From Actinoplanes campanulatus (GTDB taxonomy: Bacteria; Actinomycetota; Actinomycetes; Mycobacteriales; Micromonosporaceae): a DNA stretch of 64,000 bases. The notes beneath the pieces were generated by a model. It saw only the letters and a list, made by a program, of their open reading frames with translations, ran no database searches and had not been told where the DNA came from. The DNA lies in assembly GCF_014647795.1 (NCBI RefSeq), contig NZ_BMPW01000005.1:124001-188000 (forward strand). The letters run 5' to 3'. The position numbers and the translations under genes were made by a program. Each line of letters opens with the position of its first letter. Position 1 is the first letter of the stretch. Shown here piece by piece: positions 41,820 to 50,981 of this stretch.

Positions 41820-42608
41820 ATGGCGAAGTGGCTCGCGGCCGAGGTGCCGGAGTGGCTCCTCCTGATCCTGCTGGTTATCGGGTTGCCGGTGTTCATGCTG
41901 TTGCTGGAATCCCTGGTGCACCGGTGGCTGCCGCATTGGCGGCGGGGCGAGCACAATGACGCGACCGGGATCATGCTGTCCGCGGCGGCGGTGGTGTATT
42001 CGGTGGCGATCGGCCTGTGCGTGGTGACGTTGTGGGAGAAACGCAGCGAGGCCCGGGCGGCCACCGAGGCGGAGGCGATGAATCTGGCCGCGATGGCCGA
42101 GGCGAGCCGGGTGTGTGATCCGGCGGTGCAGGCGGCGATCGACGAGGTCGTGCTGGAATACAACCGGGGTGTTCTGGAGAACTGGTCGAACCGGACCCAC
42201 GGCGAGGCGGCGCCGGTGGTCGGTGAGGCGCTCGATTCGCTGGCGTCGACAATCGCTACGATCACGCCGCACACCGATGCGGAGCGTGCGTTCGTGCTGG
42301 ACGCGGTGCGGCGGCTGGCGACGGCGACGGAGCTGCGGGCCGACGCCGTACGCCTGGCCCATGAGCAGCAGTTGCCGGATGTCGTGTGGATCTCCGTGCT
42401 CACCGGCTCGGTGGTCGTGCTGTCGTTGTGCGTGACCTGCGGCGTCCGGGACGGCTGGCTGCGCCGCGTCCTGATCGCCGGGGTGGCCGCCACGATCGGG
42501 GTCAACGTGTTCCTGGCCGTGGAGCTGAACTACCCGTTCGAAGGCAGGGTCAGCATCCGTCCGCACAGCTACCGCCACGTCGTGGAGCTTCTGGAGTCCC
42601 GCGAGTGA
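41820..42608 (+). CDS. DUF4239 (bestrophin-like) membrane protein
   Basis: 262 residues. Two N-terminal membrane helices (WLLLILLVIGLPVFMLLLES and AAAVVYSVAIGLCVVTLW) are separated by a short basic loop, then comes a cytoplasmic helical domain and two further helices (VWISVLTGSVVVLSLCV and LIAGVAATIGVNVFLAVEL). This four-helix layout with NDATGIMLSAAAVVYSVAIG matches DUF4239, whose role is unknown although an ion-channel-like architecture has been suggested. It ends 60 bp before the glgX-like gene on the same strand. Confidence 0.85.
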   Translation: MAKWLAAEVPEWLLLILLVIGLPVFMLLLESLVHRWLPHWRRGEHNDATGIMLSAAAVVYSVAIGLCVVTLWEKRSEARAATEAEAMNLAAMAEASRVCDPAVQAAIDEVVLEYNRGVLENWSNRTHGEAAPVVGEALDSLASTIATITPHTDAERAFVLDAVRRLATATELRADAVRLAHEQQLPDVVWISVLTGSVVVLSLCVTCGVRDGWLRRVLIAGVAATIGVNVFLAVELNYPFEGRVSIRPHSYRHVVELLESRE

Positions 42609-42668
42609 AGGCCGTTCCGGTTGCCCGGTAACACGAAAATTGCTCGCGTTACTCCCTAGGCTTCTGGC

Positions 42669-44768
42669 ATGAGCGTCAGCCAGCTCCGCCGGCCGTACGC
42701 CGCTGGCGAAGCCCTCTTTCATCCCGAGCCCGGCCGCAGCCATCCACTCGGGGCCACCCCGGACGACGACGGCGTGAACTACGCGTTCTTCTCCGAACAC
42801 GCCACCGGCATCGAGCTGCTCGTCTTCGACCAGCCCGGCGACGCCGAACCCGTGCAGACGGTCACCCTCGATCCGGACCGCAACCGCAGCTTCGCCGTCT
42901 GGCACGTGTACCTGCGCGGCCAGAGCGCGCCGTCGTTCTACGCCCTCCGGGTGTTCGGCCCGGAAGGTGACGGCGCACGGGAGCTCGGCATGCGGTTCGA
43001 CGCCGGCAAAGTGCTCGCCGACCCGTACGCCCGCGGTCTTGATCGTGGCCGTTGGGATCGGGAGGCGGCCTGCGGGCCGGACGACACGACGGCGACCTCG
43101 CTGCGATGCGCGGTGATCGACGAGCGGTACTACGACTGGCAGGGCGACCGGCCGCTGAACCGCCCGATGTCCGAAATGGTGATCTACGAGATACACGTCG
43201 GCGGCTTCACCCGATCGCCCGGTTCCGGGGTGGCACGGCCCGGCACGTTCGCCGCGATCATCGACAAGATCCCCTACCTCACGGCGCTCGGTGTCACGGC
43301 CGTGGAGCTGCTGCCGGTGTGCGACTTCGACGCGACCGTGAACAACTACTGGGGCTACAGCACCGCCGCGTTCTTCGCCCCGCACGCCGACTACTGCGTG
43401 GAGCCGCAGGCCGGCAGGCACGTCGCCGAGTTCCGGGACATGGTCAAGGCCCTGCACTCCGCCGGGATCGAGGTCATCCTCGACGTCGTCTTCAACCACA
43501 CCGACGAGGGCAACCACCTGGGGCCGCTGTTCTGCTGGGCGGGCCTGGACAACGCCAACTACTACTACCTGCACCAGGCCGACCGCCGCTACTACGACGA
43601 CTACTCCGGTTGCGGCAACACGCTCATGGCCAACCATCCGATCGTCACCAAGATGATCGTGGAATGCCTGGAGTACTGGGTACGGGAGATGCACGTCGAC
43701 GGCTTCCGCTTCGACGAGGCCGCGGTGCTGACCCGCGGGCCCGGCGGCGCGGTCCTCGACGAACCGCCGGTGGTGTGGCAGATCGAACTGTCCGACACCC
43801 TCGCCACCACGAAGATCATCGCTGAGGCGTGGGACGCGGCCGGCGCCTACGAGGTCGGCAGCTACCCCGGATACCGGTGGGCCGAATGGAACGGCCGGTT
43901 TCGCGACACCGTACGCCGGTTCGTACGCGGCGAGCCCGGCCTGATCGGTGAGATGGCCGACCGCTTCGGCGGCAGCGCCGACCTCTACCAGGCACGCGGG
44001 CACCGGCCGGTCAACAGCGTCAACTTCATCACCTGCCACGACGGGTTCACCCTGGCCGACCTGGTCGCCTACGACCGCAAGCACAACGAGGCCAACGGCG
44101 AGGACAACCGGGACGGCAACGACGACAACATGAGCTGGAACTGCGGCGCGGAAGGGCCCACCGACGACCCCGGGGTGCTGGCGCTGCGGACCCGGCAGAT
44201 CAAGAACTTCGCCGTCCTGCTGCTGCTCTCCCGCGGCGTCCCGATGATCACCGCCGGGGACGAGGTGGCCCGCACCCAGCAGGGGAACAACAACGCCTAC
44301 TGCCAGGACAACCCGATCAGCTGGTTCGACTGGACCGCGGCCGAGCAGAACCACGGCCTGCTGCGGTTCTGGACCCAGCTGATCGCGCTGCGCCGCCGCC
44401 ACGCGACGTTGCGGCACGACGGGTTCTACACCGGACTGCCCGATGAACGCGGCGTACCCGACATCCGCTGGCACGGCACCCGGCTCGACCGGCCCGACTG
44501 GCAGGACCCGCAGGGCCGCGCCTTCGCCTGCACCATCGCCGGCCTCGGTGGCGAGCCCGACCTGCACCTGATGATGAACATGCACACCGAGGCGCTGCAC
44601 TTCGACCTCGACCCGGGACGCCGCTGGGCGCGGGTCGTCGACACCGCGCTCGCCGCACCGGCCGACATCGCCGACATCGGCGCCGAGCAGCCCGTCACCA
44701 CCGCCGGCTATCTGGTCACCGCACACAGCATCGTGCTGCTGCGGGCATTGTCTGGAGAGACACCGTGA
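42669..44768 (+). CDS. glgX: Glycogen debranching enzyme GlgX (GH13)
   Basis: 699 residues. N-terminal CBM48-like beta domain (GVNYAFFSEHATGIELLVFD), then the GH13 barrel. Conserved regions: DVVFNHT (about 272-278), GFRFDEAAVL with nucleophile Asp near 348, IIAEAWDAAG with acid Glu near 385, and NFITCHDGFT near 455. It hydrolyses alpha-1,6 branches of phosphorylase-trimmed glycogen. Region II is RFDEA rather than the commoner RFDLA, a modest deviation. First gene of a nine-gene coupled operon, 60 bp behind DUF4239; its TGA overlaps the next GTG. No other glycogen gene accompanies it, so it probably feeds sugar into the pathway encoded downstream. Confidence 0.9.
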   Translation: MSVSQLRRPYAAGEALFHPEPGRSHPLGATPDDDGVNYAFFSEHATGIELLVFDQPGDAEPVQTVTLDPDRNRSFAVWHVYLRGQSAPSFYALRVFGPEGDGARELGMRFDAGKVLADPYARGLDRGRWDREAACGPDDTTATSLRCAVIDERYYDWQGDRPLNRPMSEMVIYEIHVGGFTRSPGSGVARPGTFAAIIDKIPYLTALGVTAVELLPVCDFDATVNNYWGYSTAAFFAPHADYCVEPQAGRHVAEFRDMVKALHSAGIEVILDVVFNHTDEGNHLGPLFCWAGLDNANYYYLHQADRRYYDDYSGCGNTLMANHPIVTKMIVECLEYWVREMHVDGFRFDEAAVLTRGPGGAVLDEPPVVWQIELSDTLATTKIIAEAWDAAGAYEVGSYPGYRWAEWNGRFRDTVRRFVRGEPGLIGEMADRFGGSADLYQARGHRPVNSVNFITCHDGFTLADLVAYDRKHNEANGEDNRDGNDDNMSWNCGAEGPTDDPGVLALRTRQIKNFAVLLLLSRGVPMITAGDEVARTQQGNNNAYCQDNPISWFDWTAAEQNHGLLRFWTQLIALRRRHATLRHDGFYTGLPDERGVPDIRWHGTRLDRPDWQDPQGRAFACTIAGLGGEPDLHLMMNMHTEALHFDLDPGRRWARVVDTALAAPADIADIGAEQPVTTAGYLVTAHSIVLLRALSGETP

Positions 44769-46945
44769 ACCCTGCCATCGGCCTGGACGAACAGGTCAAC
44801 CAGATCACCTTCACCTTTTCCGACCTGGTCGCCGGGTACGTCACCGGCTACGACCCGGACACCGACACGGTCGGCCTGCGCACCTCCGACGGGCGGCCGT
44901 TCGCCGCCCGGCTCACCTCGACCACCGTCGGGGAGATGCTGCGCAACCTCGGCGAGGCGTACGTCGACGCCAGCGCCCAGATGCGCGGCCTGCTGCAACC
45001 CGGCCGGTTCATCCACGTCTACGGCGTCTTCTACCCGAACGAGGACAACGGCACCGGCTTCGAGGCCAAGCACGTACTCCTGTTCGGCAAGGAGGCCGAC
45101 GAGTACCGGTTCGAGGCACTGGACTGGTGGCAGCGGCAGGTCCGCGCCATCGCCGACTTCTACCTGCAGGCCGAGTTCGGCGGTGCCGGCAACGGCTACG
45201 ACTACCGCGGCTACCGCACCGACCTGTCGATGCTCGGCACCAAGACCCAGTCGATCCGGCAGGAGACCGACACCATCTCCCGGCTCATCTACGGGTTGTC
45301 CACCGCCTACCTGCTCAGCGGCGGCCAGGCCTATCTGGACGCGGCCGTCGCCGGCGCCAACTACCTCATCGAGCACTTCTGCGCCGTGGACCGCAGCCAG
45401 CACATCGCCTACTGGTACCACGCCGTCGACGTGCTGCCCGACGGCGGCGAGCGCAAGATCCTGGCCTCCGAGTTCGGCGACGACTACAACGCCATCCCCT
45501 GCTACGAGCAGATCTACGCGGTCGCCGGGCTCACCCAGGTCTACCGGATAACCGGCGAACCGAGACTGCGCGAGATCATCGACCTGACCATCAACCTGTT
45601 CCAGAAGTACTTCCACGACCCGGACCGGGGCGGCTACTACTCGCACATCGACCCGGTCACCTTCGACCCGCGCAGCCCCGCCCTGGAGGCCGACGGGCAC
45701 ACCAACGCCGACCGCAAGAACTGGAACTCCGTCGGCGACCACATCCCCGCCTACCTCATCAACCTCTATCTGGCCACCGGCGAGCAGCGGTACGCCGACA
45801 TGCTCGAGGACTGCTGCGACACGATCGTCGGCCACTTCCCCGACTACGACGCCAGCCCGTTCGTACAGGAGAAGTTCTTCGGCGACTGGAACAAGGACCA
45901 GGAGTACGGCCAGCAGCGGAACCGGGCCATCGTCGGCCACAACCTGAAGATCGCCTGGAACCTGATGCGCATGAACAGCCTGCGCCCCAAGGACGAATAC
46001 GTCGCCCTCGCCACCCGCATCGCCGACCTGATGCCGTCCGTCGGCGCCGACCCGCAACGCGGCGGCTGGTACGACATGGTGGAACGGGTCACCGGCCCCG
46101 GCGAACACTTCCACCGTCTGGTGTGGCACGACCGCAAAGCCTGGTGGCAGCAGGAGCAGGGCATCCTCGCCTACCTGATCCTGGACGGGGTGCTGCACCG
46201 CCCCGAATACGCCAAACAGGCCCGCGAGGGCGCCGCCTTCTACAACGGGTGGATGCTCGACACCGGCGCCGGCGGCATCTACTTCAACGTCCTCGCCAAC
46301 GGCACCCCGTTCGAGATGGGTGGCGAACGCAGCAAGGGCTCGCACTCGATGGCCATGTACCACAGCGCCGAACTCGGCTACCTCGCCGCCGTCTACGGCA
46401 ACCTGCTGCGCCGCGAAGAACCACTCAACCTGTGGTTCCATCCCCAGCCCGGCGCGTTCGGCGCCACCCTCCGGGTGGCGCCCGACCTGCTGCCACCCGG
46501 GCGCGCGCAGATCATGCAGGTCTGGATCAACGGCCACGAACACCACGACTTCGACCCGGACGCGCTCACCGTCACCCTCCCGCACGCCGACCAACCCCAG
46601 ACGGTACGGGTACGGATGAGCCCCGCCGGGCTGGCGTTCAGCGCCGACCTCACCGGCAGCGACGGCGGCCGGGCCGACATCTCCCTGGCCGGCACCCTGA
46701 GCCTGAACACCATGCCGGCCCTGCACGCCCGCCTCGACGAGGCCCGCCGGATCGGCTGCACCGCGATCACCCTCGACGCCGCCGACCTGATGCACCTCGA
46801 CAGCGCGGCGGTCCGCGACCTCGCCCTCACCCGCCAGCACGCCGACTACACGCTCGCCGTCGTCAACGCCACCGGCCAGGTCGCCGAGCAACTCCGCGAC
46901 AGCGAACTGATCCAGGAACTCGCGACCACGGGAGGCCCCCGATGA
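44765..46945 (+). CDS. AGE-family sugar epimerase/isomerase fused to a C-terminal STAS domain
   Basis: 726 residues from GTG 44765, overlapping the glgX stop. Residues 1-115 form an unassigned N-terminal domain. Residues about 118-560 are an (alpha/alpha)6 barrel like N-acyl-glucosamine/cellobiose 2-epimerase and mannose isomerase (RLIYGLSTAYLLSG, GGYYSHIDPVTFDP, AIVGHNLKIAWNLMR, WWQQEQGILAYLIL). After a beta segment, residues about 640-720 look like a STAS domain (GRADISLAGTLSLNTMPAL, then LMHLDSAAVRDLAL) with a potential phospho-serine after Asp. Sugar isomerase and STAS in one chain is unusual and may link flux to a phosphorylation switch. Confidence 0.82.
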   Translation: MNPAIGLDEQVNQITFTFSDLVAGYVTGYDPDTDTVGLRTSDGRPFAARLTSTTVGEMLRNLGEAYVDASAQMRGLLQPGRFIHVYGVFYPNEDNGTGFEAKHVLLFGKEADEYRFEALDWWQRQVRAIADFYLQAEFGGAGNGYDYRGYRTDLSMLGTKTQSIRQETDTISRLIYGLSTAYLLSGGQAYLDAAVAGANYLIEHFCAVDRSQHIAYWYHAVDVLPDGGERKILASEFGDDYNAIPCYEQIYAVAGLTQVYRITGEPRLREIIDLTINLFQKYFHDPDRGGYYSHIDPVTFDPRSPALEADGHTNADRKNWNSVGDHIPAYLINLYLATGEQRYADMLEDCCDTIVGHFPDYDASPFVQEKFFGDWNKDQEYGQQRNRAIVGHNLKIAWNLMRMNSLRPKDEYVALATRIADLMPSVGADPQRGGWYDMVERVTGPGEHFHRLVWHDRKAWWQQEQGILAYLILDGVLHRPEYAKQAREGAAFYNGWMLDTGAGGIYFNVLANGTPFEMGGERSKGSHSMAMYHSAELGYLAAVYGNLLRREEPLNLWFHPQPGAFGATLRVAPDLLPPGRAQIMQVWINGHEHHDFDPDALTVTLPHADQPQTVRVRMSPAGLAFSADLTGSDGGRADISLAGTLSLNTMPALHARLDEARRIGCTAITLDAADLMHLDSAAVRDLALTRQHADYTLAVVNATGQVAEQLRDSELIQELATTGGPR

Positions 46946-47805
46946 GAAAGGTACTGTTCGTCGTCTCCGAGTGGGGCTACTGGGGCGAGGAGCTGATCGG
47001 CCCACTCGAAGCCTGCGACCAGGCCGGGTACGAGGTCGAGTTCGTCACCCCCACCGGCGCCCGGCCCACCCCGCTGGCGGTCAGCATGAGCCCCGGCTTC
47101 GTCGACCCGCCGCAGGGCAAATCGGTGACCAGCGCCGAGATGGCCCGCAAGACCCGGGAACTCGACGCCGGCGACCGGCTCGACAAACCGCACGACCTGG
47201 CCGGATGGCTGCCGGAACGGCCCTACCCCAGCTCACCGACCTACCTGCGCGACAGCGAGGAGTACTACCGCACCATCGAACGCGTCGTCACCCACGACCT
47301 GCCCGCGTACGACGCGCTCGTCATCGTCGGCGGCAGCGGCGCCATGATCGACCTGGCCAACAACCAGCGCCTGCACGAGCTGATCCTCGGCTTCGTCCGC
47401 CTCGACCAGCCCGTCGCGGCGGTCTGCTACGGCGTCGCCGCCCTCGCCTTCGCCCGCGACCCGCTGCGCAAACTCAGCATCATCCGCGGCAAACGGGTCA
47501 CCGGCCATCCGATCGACTACGACTACCACGACGGCACCGGCTTCGAGGGCCCGCACGCCGTCGACGGCTCCAACCGCGGCTTCGGCGACGGGTACGTCAA
47601 CTTCGGCCCACCGTTCTACCCACTGGAGTTCATCCTGCGCGACGCGGTCGGCCCCGACGGCGAGTTCATCGGCAACGTCGGCCACGCCGAGTCGGTCATC
47701 GTCGACCACCCGTTCATCACGGCCCGCTCCACCGAGTCGTCGGTCGGCTGTGGACGGGCGCTGGTCGACGTCCTCGGCCAGGGACTACGGCGGTACGGCT
47801 GGTGA
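46942..47805 (+). CDS. DJ-1/PfpI family protein 1 (Hsp31-like)
   Basis: 287 residues from ATG 46942, overlapping the previous stop. KVLFVVSEWGYWGEELIGPL at the start, EFVTPTGARPTP with the usual loop, VIVGGSGAMIDL, and the nucleophile elbow VAAVCYGVAAL with the reactive Cys. Hsp31/YhbO/HchA relatives act as glyoxalase III or deglycases on methylglyoxal and similar 2-oxoaldehydes. A following DJ-1 gene is quite different in sequence. The pair may form a heterodimer or handle successive intermediates of the operon's pathway. Confidence 0.85.
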   Translation: MRKVLFVVSEWGYWGEELIGPLEACDQAGYEVEFVTPTGARPTPLAVSMSPGFVDPPQGKSVTSAEMARKTRELDAGDRLDKPHDLAGWLPERPYPSSPTYLRDSEEYYRTIERVVTHDLPAYDALVIVGGSGAMIDLANNQRLHELILGFVRLDQPVAAVCYGVAALAFARDPLRKLSIIRGKRVTGHPIDYDYHDGTGFEGPHAVDGSNRGFGDGYVNFGPPFYPLEFILRDAVGPDGEFIGNVGHAESVIVDHPFITARSTESSVGCGRALVDVLGQGLRRYGW

Positions 47806-48401
47806 CCGGGGCACTGGCCGGGCACCGGATCGCGGTCCTGGTCGAGAGCGACTTCTACGAGCACGAGATCTGGTACTACTCCTACCGGTTCCCGGAGGAG
47901 GGCGCCGAACTGCACTTCCTCACCCGCCTCTGGGGCCAGGAGTCGATCACCTTCACCGGCCACGAGTACAAGGCGCCGTTCGTCTGCGCCGAGTCCTTCG
48001 AGAACATGGACGACGACACGCTGCGGTCCTACTCGGCGATCATCGTGCCGTCCGCCATGGTCAGCGACCGGCTGCGGTACAGCGAGGACCTGGCGAAAAT
48101 GCCACCGGCCACCGATTTCGTACGCCGTGCCTTCGCCGAACCCCGCATCGTGAAGGGGATCATCTGCCACGGCCTGTGGCTGCTGTCACGCACCCCCGAA
48201 CTGGTCCGCGGCCGCCGCCTCACCTGCCACCCCAACCTGTACGGCGACGCCCTCAACATGGGCGCACGCTACGTCGACCAGGACGTGGTGGTCGACGACG
48301 ATCTGGTCACCGGCCGGACGGGGGCGCAGGCGGGACAGTTCGCCCGTACCGTGATCTCGGAGGTCTTGACGAGGTCCGCCGTGCCGGTGGGTGTGTCATG
48401 A
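47802..48401 (+). CDS. DJ-1/PfpI family protein 2
   Basis: 199 residues from GTG 47802, overlapping the previous stop. It begins HRIAVLVESDFYEHEIWYY with the Glu that usually contacts the reactive Cys in this fold, then IIVPSAMVSDRLRY, and the elbow IVKGIICHGLWLLSRTPEL with Cys followed by His. It is shorter than its neighbour and closer to intracellular protease/amidase PfpI types. Whether it is enzymatic or regulatory is open. Confidence 0.85.
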   Translation: MTGALAGHRIAVLVESDFYEHEIWYYSYRFPEEGAELHFLTRLWGQESITFTGHEYKAPFVCAESFENMDDDTLRSYSAIIVPSAMVSDRLRYSEDLAKMPPATDFVRRAFAEPRIVKGIICHGLWLLSRTPELVRGRRLTCHPNLYGDALNMGARYVDQDVVVDDDLVTGRTGAQAGQFARTVISEVLTRSAVPVGVS

Positions 48402-50125
48402 CCGCGACCACCGACCGGACCGACGCTCCGGAACTGCTGGCCACCGGCCACCGCCGCCTGCTCGAACAGCTGCGCGCCGACGGCGTGCGATTCCTGTTCG
48501 GCAACCCCGGCTCCAGCGAGGAGGGGCTGCTCGACGAGATCGCCCGCTTCCCCGACATCGACTACGTGCTCGGCCTCCAGGAGGCCGCCGTGGTGTGCAC
48601 CGCCGACGGCTACGCGCAAGCCACCGGCCGGCCCGGCGTCGTGCTGCTGCACAGCGGCGTCGGGCTCGGCAACGCGGTCGGCAGCCTCTACCACGCGCTG
48701 CACCGGCAGACACCGATGCTCGTGATGGCCGGCGAGGCGGGGGTCGCCTACGACGCGCTCGAGGCACACATGTCGGTGAACCTCGTCGACATCGCCAAAC
48801 CGGTCACCAAGTACGCCACCCGGGTCACCCATCCGGACAGTCTGCTGCGGCTGGTCCGGCGCTGCCTCAAGGTCGCCGCCACCCCGCCGCGCGGACCGGT
48901 CTTCCTGGCCCTGCCGCAGGACGTGCTCGACCAGATCTCCGGCGAACCCGTGGTGCCGACCACCGTGCCGGACACCCGGGTCGTCCCGGAACCCGGCGCG
49001 ATCCAGGCGGCCGCCCGCCTCCTGGCCGGCGCGCACAACCCGGTGATCATCGCGGGCGACGGCATCGCCGCCTCCGGAGCGGTCGCCGAACTCACCCGGT
49101 TCGCCGAGATCTGGGGCGCCGTGGTGCACGGGGCGATGGCCTCCGAGCTGCTCATGCCGTGGACCCATCCACTGTGGGGCGGCCTGACCGGGCACATGTT
49201 CGGCGACAGCAGCGCCTCCCTCGTCGCGCAGGCCGACGCGGTGCTGATCTGCGGCACCTACGTGTTCCCGGACGTGTTCCCCGACCTGGAGAACCCGTTC
49301 CGGCCCGGCGCCACCGTCGTGCACGTCGACCTCGACCCGTACGCCATCGCCAAGAACCATCCGGTGACCACCGGCATGCTCGGCGACCCGCGGCTCACCC
49401 TGCACGCCCTGACCGGCGCCCTCGAGGAGGCGATGACCGACCCGCAACGCCACGCCGCCGCCGAACGGGTCCACCGGCGCACCGTGCAGCGCACCGCGGA
49501 ACTCGACCGGGCACTGGCCGACGACCTCGGCGCCGGCCGCAACGCCGACTCCGCGCCGCTGCGGATGACCGCCGTCGTCGCCGCCCTGGCCGCCCTGCTC
49601 CCGGACGACGCGATCGTCTTCGACGAGGCGCTGACCAATTCACCGGCCCTCACCCGATGGCTGCCACCCACCCGGCCGGGACACTTCTTCCAGACACCCG
49701 GCGGAACACTCGGCGTCGGAATCCCCGGCGCCATCGGCGCCAAGATCGCACACCCGGAGCGTACGGTCGTCGGCTTCACCGGCGACGGCGGCGGCATGTA
49801 CACCTGCCAGGCACTGTGGACCGCCGCCCACCACCGGATCGGCGCCAAGTTCGTGGTCTGCCACAACGGCGGCTACCAGCTGCTCAAGGACAACCTCGAA
49901 CAGTACCGCCAGGACCACGACGACGATCCCGGCGCCGCGTTCCCGCCGTTCTTCGACGTACGGGAGCCGCGCGTCGACTACGTGAACCTCGCGGCCGGCA
50001 TGGGTGTGCCGGCCGCCCGGGCCCGGCACGCCGCCGACCTGCCCACCATCCTGCGCACGATGCTCGACCACGACGGCCCGTACCTCGTGGAGGCCGTCCT
50101 CGACGATCCTGGAGACACACCGTGA
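48398..50125 (+). CDS. Thiamine-diphosphate enzyme, benzoylformate-decarboxylase-like
   Basis: 575 residues from ATG 48398. N-terminal PYR domain with FGNPGSSEEGLLDEI and the catalytic Glu in YVLGLQEAAVV; middle domain (NPVIIAGDGIAASGAV); C-terminal PP domain with the TPP/Mg motif GFTGDGGGMYTCQALWTA and its closing NGGYQ. The order of motifs and the NPGSSE start are closest to benzoylformate decarboxylase (MdlC), not acetolactate synthase. It should cleave or join a 2-oxoacid. FAD-binding features of acetolactate synthases are not obvious. It is the enzymatic centre of the operon together with the AGE protein. Confidence 0.9.
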   Translation: MTATTDRTDAPELLATGHRRLLEQLRADGVRFLFGNPGSSEEGLLDEIARFPDIDYVLGLQEAAVVCTADGYAQATGRPGVVLLHSGVGLGNAVGSLYHALHRQTPMLVMAGEAGVAYDALEAHMSVNLVDIAKPVTKYATRVTHPDSLLRLVRRCLKVAATPPRGPVFLALPQDVLDQISGEPVVPTTVPDTRVVPEPGAIQAAARLLAGAHNPVIIAGDGIAASGAVAELTRFAEIWGAVVHGAMASELLMPWTHPLWGGLTGHMFGDSSASLVAQADAVLICGTYVFPDVFPDLENPFRPGATVVHVDLDPYAIAKNHPVTTGMLGDPRLTLHALTGALEEAMTDPQRHAAAERVHRRTVQRTAELDRALADDLGAGRNADSAPLRMTAVVAALAALLPDDAIVFDEALTNSPALTRWLPPTRPGHFFQTPGGTLGVGIPGAIGAKIAHPERTVVGFTGDGGGMYTCQALWTAAHHRIGAKFVVCHNGGYQLLKDNLEQYRQDHDDDPGAAFPPFFDVREPRVDYVNLAAGMGVPAARARHAADLPTILRTMLDHDGPYLVEAVLDDPGDTP

Positions 50126-50535
50126 CGACCAAGTCCGAAACAATGGCCGACTCCGTGTCCGCCTTCGCCGCGCTCTGGTTCAAGTACCTCGATCAGCACG
50201 CCCCGGCCGGTCAGGTGGTCGACTGCCTCGCCACCGACGGCCTGGAGATGGTGTTCCCGGAACGGACGCTGCGTTCCATCGACGACTTCCGCGACTGGTA
50301 CGCGACGGTCTGCCGCGCCTACACCGACGAGACGCACGTCGTCGAGGAGGTCACCCCCAGCATGGCCGGCGACGACATCAACGTCGACGTGGTCGTGGTG
50401 TGGCGGGCCACCCAGACCTCCGACGGATCCCGGCTCGCCATGCGGGCCCGCCAGCGCTGGGTGCTGCGCCGCACCGACACCGAGATGGGGCTCGCCATCG
50501 CCGAGTACCGCGTCGACGAGCTGACCTCGCTATGA
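50122..50535 (+). CDS. NTF2/SnoaL-like protein 1 of the operon
   Basis: 137 residues from GTG 50122, overlapping the TPP-enzyme stop. Cone-fold pattern: SAFAALWFKYLDQHAPAGQV at the start, VFPERTLRSIDDFRDWYATV, INVDVVVVWRATQ and a late RARQRWVLRR strand. Many members lack known activity; others are cyclases, isomerases or dehydratases acting on small carbonyl compounds. It is the first of three consecutive but distinct members. Confidence 0.85.
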   Translation: MTTKSETMADSVSAFAALWFKYLDQHAPAGQVVDCLATDGLEMVFPERTLRSIDDFRDWYATVCRAYTDETHVVEEVTPSMAGDDINVDVVVVWRATQTSDGSRLAMRARQRWVLRRTDTEMGLAIAEYRVDELTSL

Positions 50536-50963
50536 GCACCGCCCTCACCACCGTCGACCAGGAGAACGTCGCCCTCGTCCGGCGGGTCACCGACGCCGTC
50601 AACGCCCGCCGCTACGACGACATGGACGAACTGTTCGCCCCGAACTTCGTCGACCACAACCCGGCCTGGAACGTCGACAGCCTCCAGGCGCTCAAGGGGC
50701 TCCTCGCCGTCGCACAGGAGGCCCTCGACTTCCGGGCCGGCCTGGACGCCCTCTACGCCGCCGACGGCGGCCGGGTGGTCATGCAGATCACCTTCACCGG
50801 GCGGCACGTCGCCCCGATCTTCGGCATCCATCCCACCGGCCTGCCGGTCAGCTGGACCAGCATCGAGGTCTACCGCCTCGAGAACCACAAGATCGTCGAA
50901 CGCTGGGTCCAGGCCGACACGACCGGGCTGATGCGGCAGGTCGGCGTACTCATGCCTGAGTAG
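50532..50963 (+). CDS. SnoaL-like ester cyclase-type protein 2
   Basis: 143 residues from ATG 50532, overlapping the previous stop. ALVRRVTDAVNARRYDDMDE, LFAPNFVDHNPAWN and VVMQITFTGRHVAPIFGIHP with IEVYRLENHKIVERW follow the SnoaL-type polyketide cyclase pattern (FxxHxP...). It is the member most like true SnoaL enzymes, which close a ring by aldol chemistry. An intramolecular aldol step in the pathway would fit, by inference. Confidence 0.87.
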   Translation: MSTALTTVDQENVALVRRVTDAVNARRYDDMDELFAPNFVDHNPAWNVDSLQALKGLLAVAQEALDFRAGLDALYAADGGRVVMQITFTGRHVAPIFGIHPTGLPVSWTSIEVYRLENHKIVERWVQADTTGLMRQVGVLMPE

Positions 50964-50981
50964 AACCGTCAGGAGACCACG

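Noticed and set aside
42609-42668. Promoter boxes for the nine-gene operon (TTGCTC and TAGGCT)
   Set aside because: The spacing between these boxes is about 11 bases, too short for a sigma70-type promoter; the real promoter was not identified.
41676-44726. 1016-codon open frame on the minus strand opposite glgX
   Set aside because: High GC keeps antisense frames open. The GH13 active-site motifs are on the plus strand, and the antisense product has no recognisable domain.
44708-47005. 765-codon open frame on the minus strand opposite the AGE-STAS gene
   Set aside because: Antisense shadow with repetitive V/G/D/E composition and no motif.
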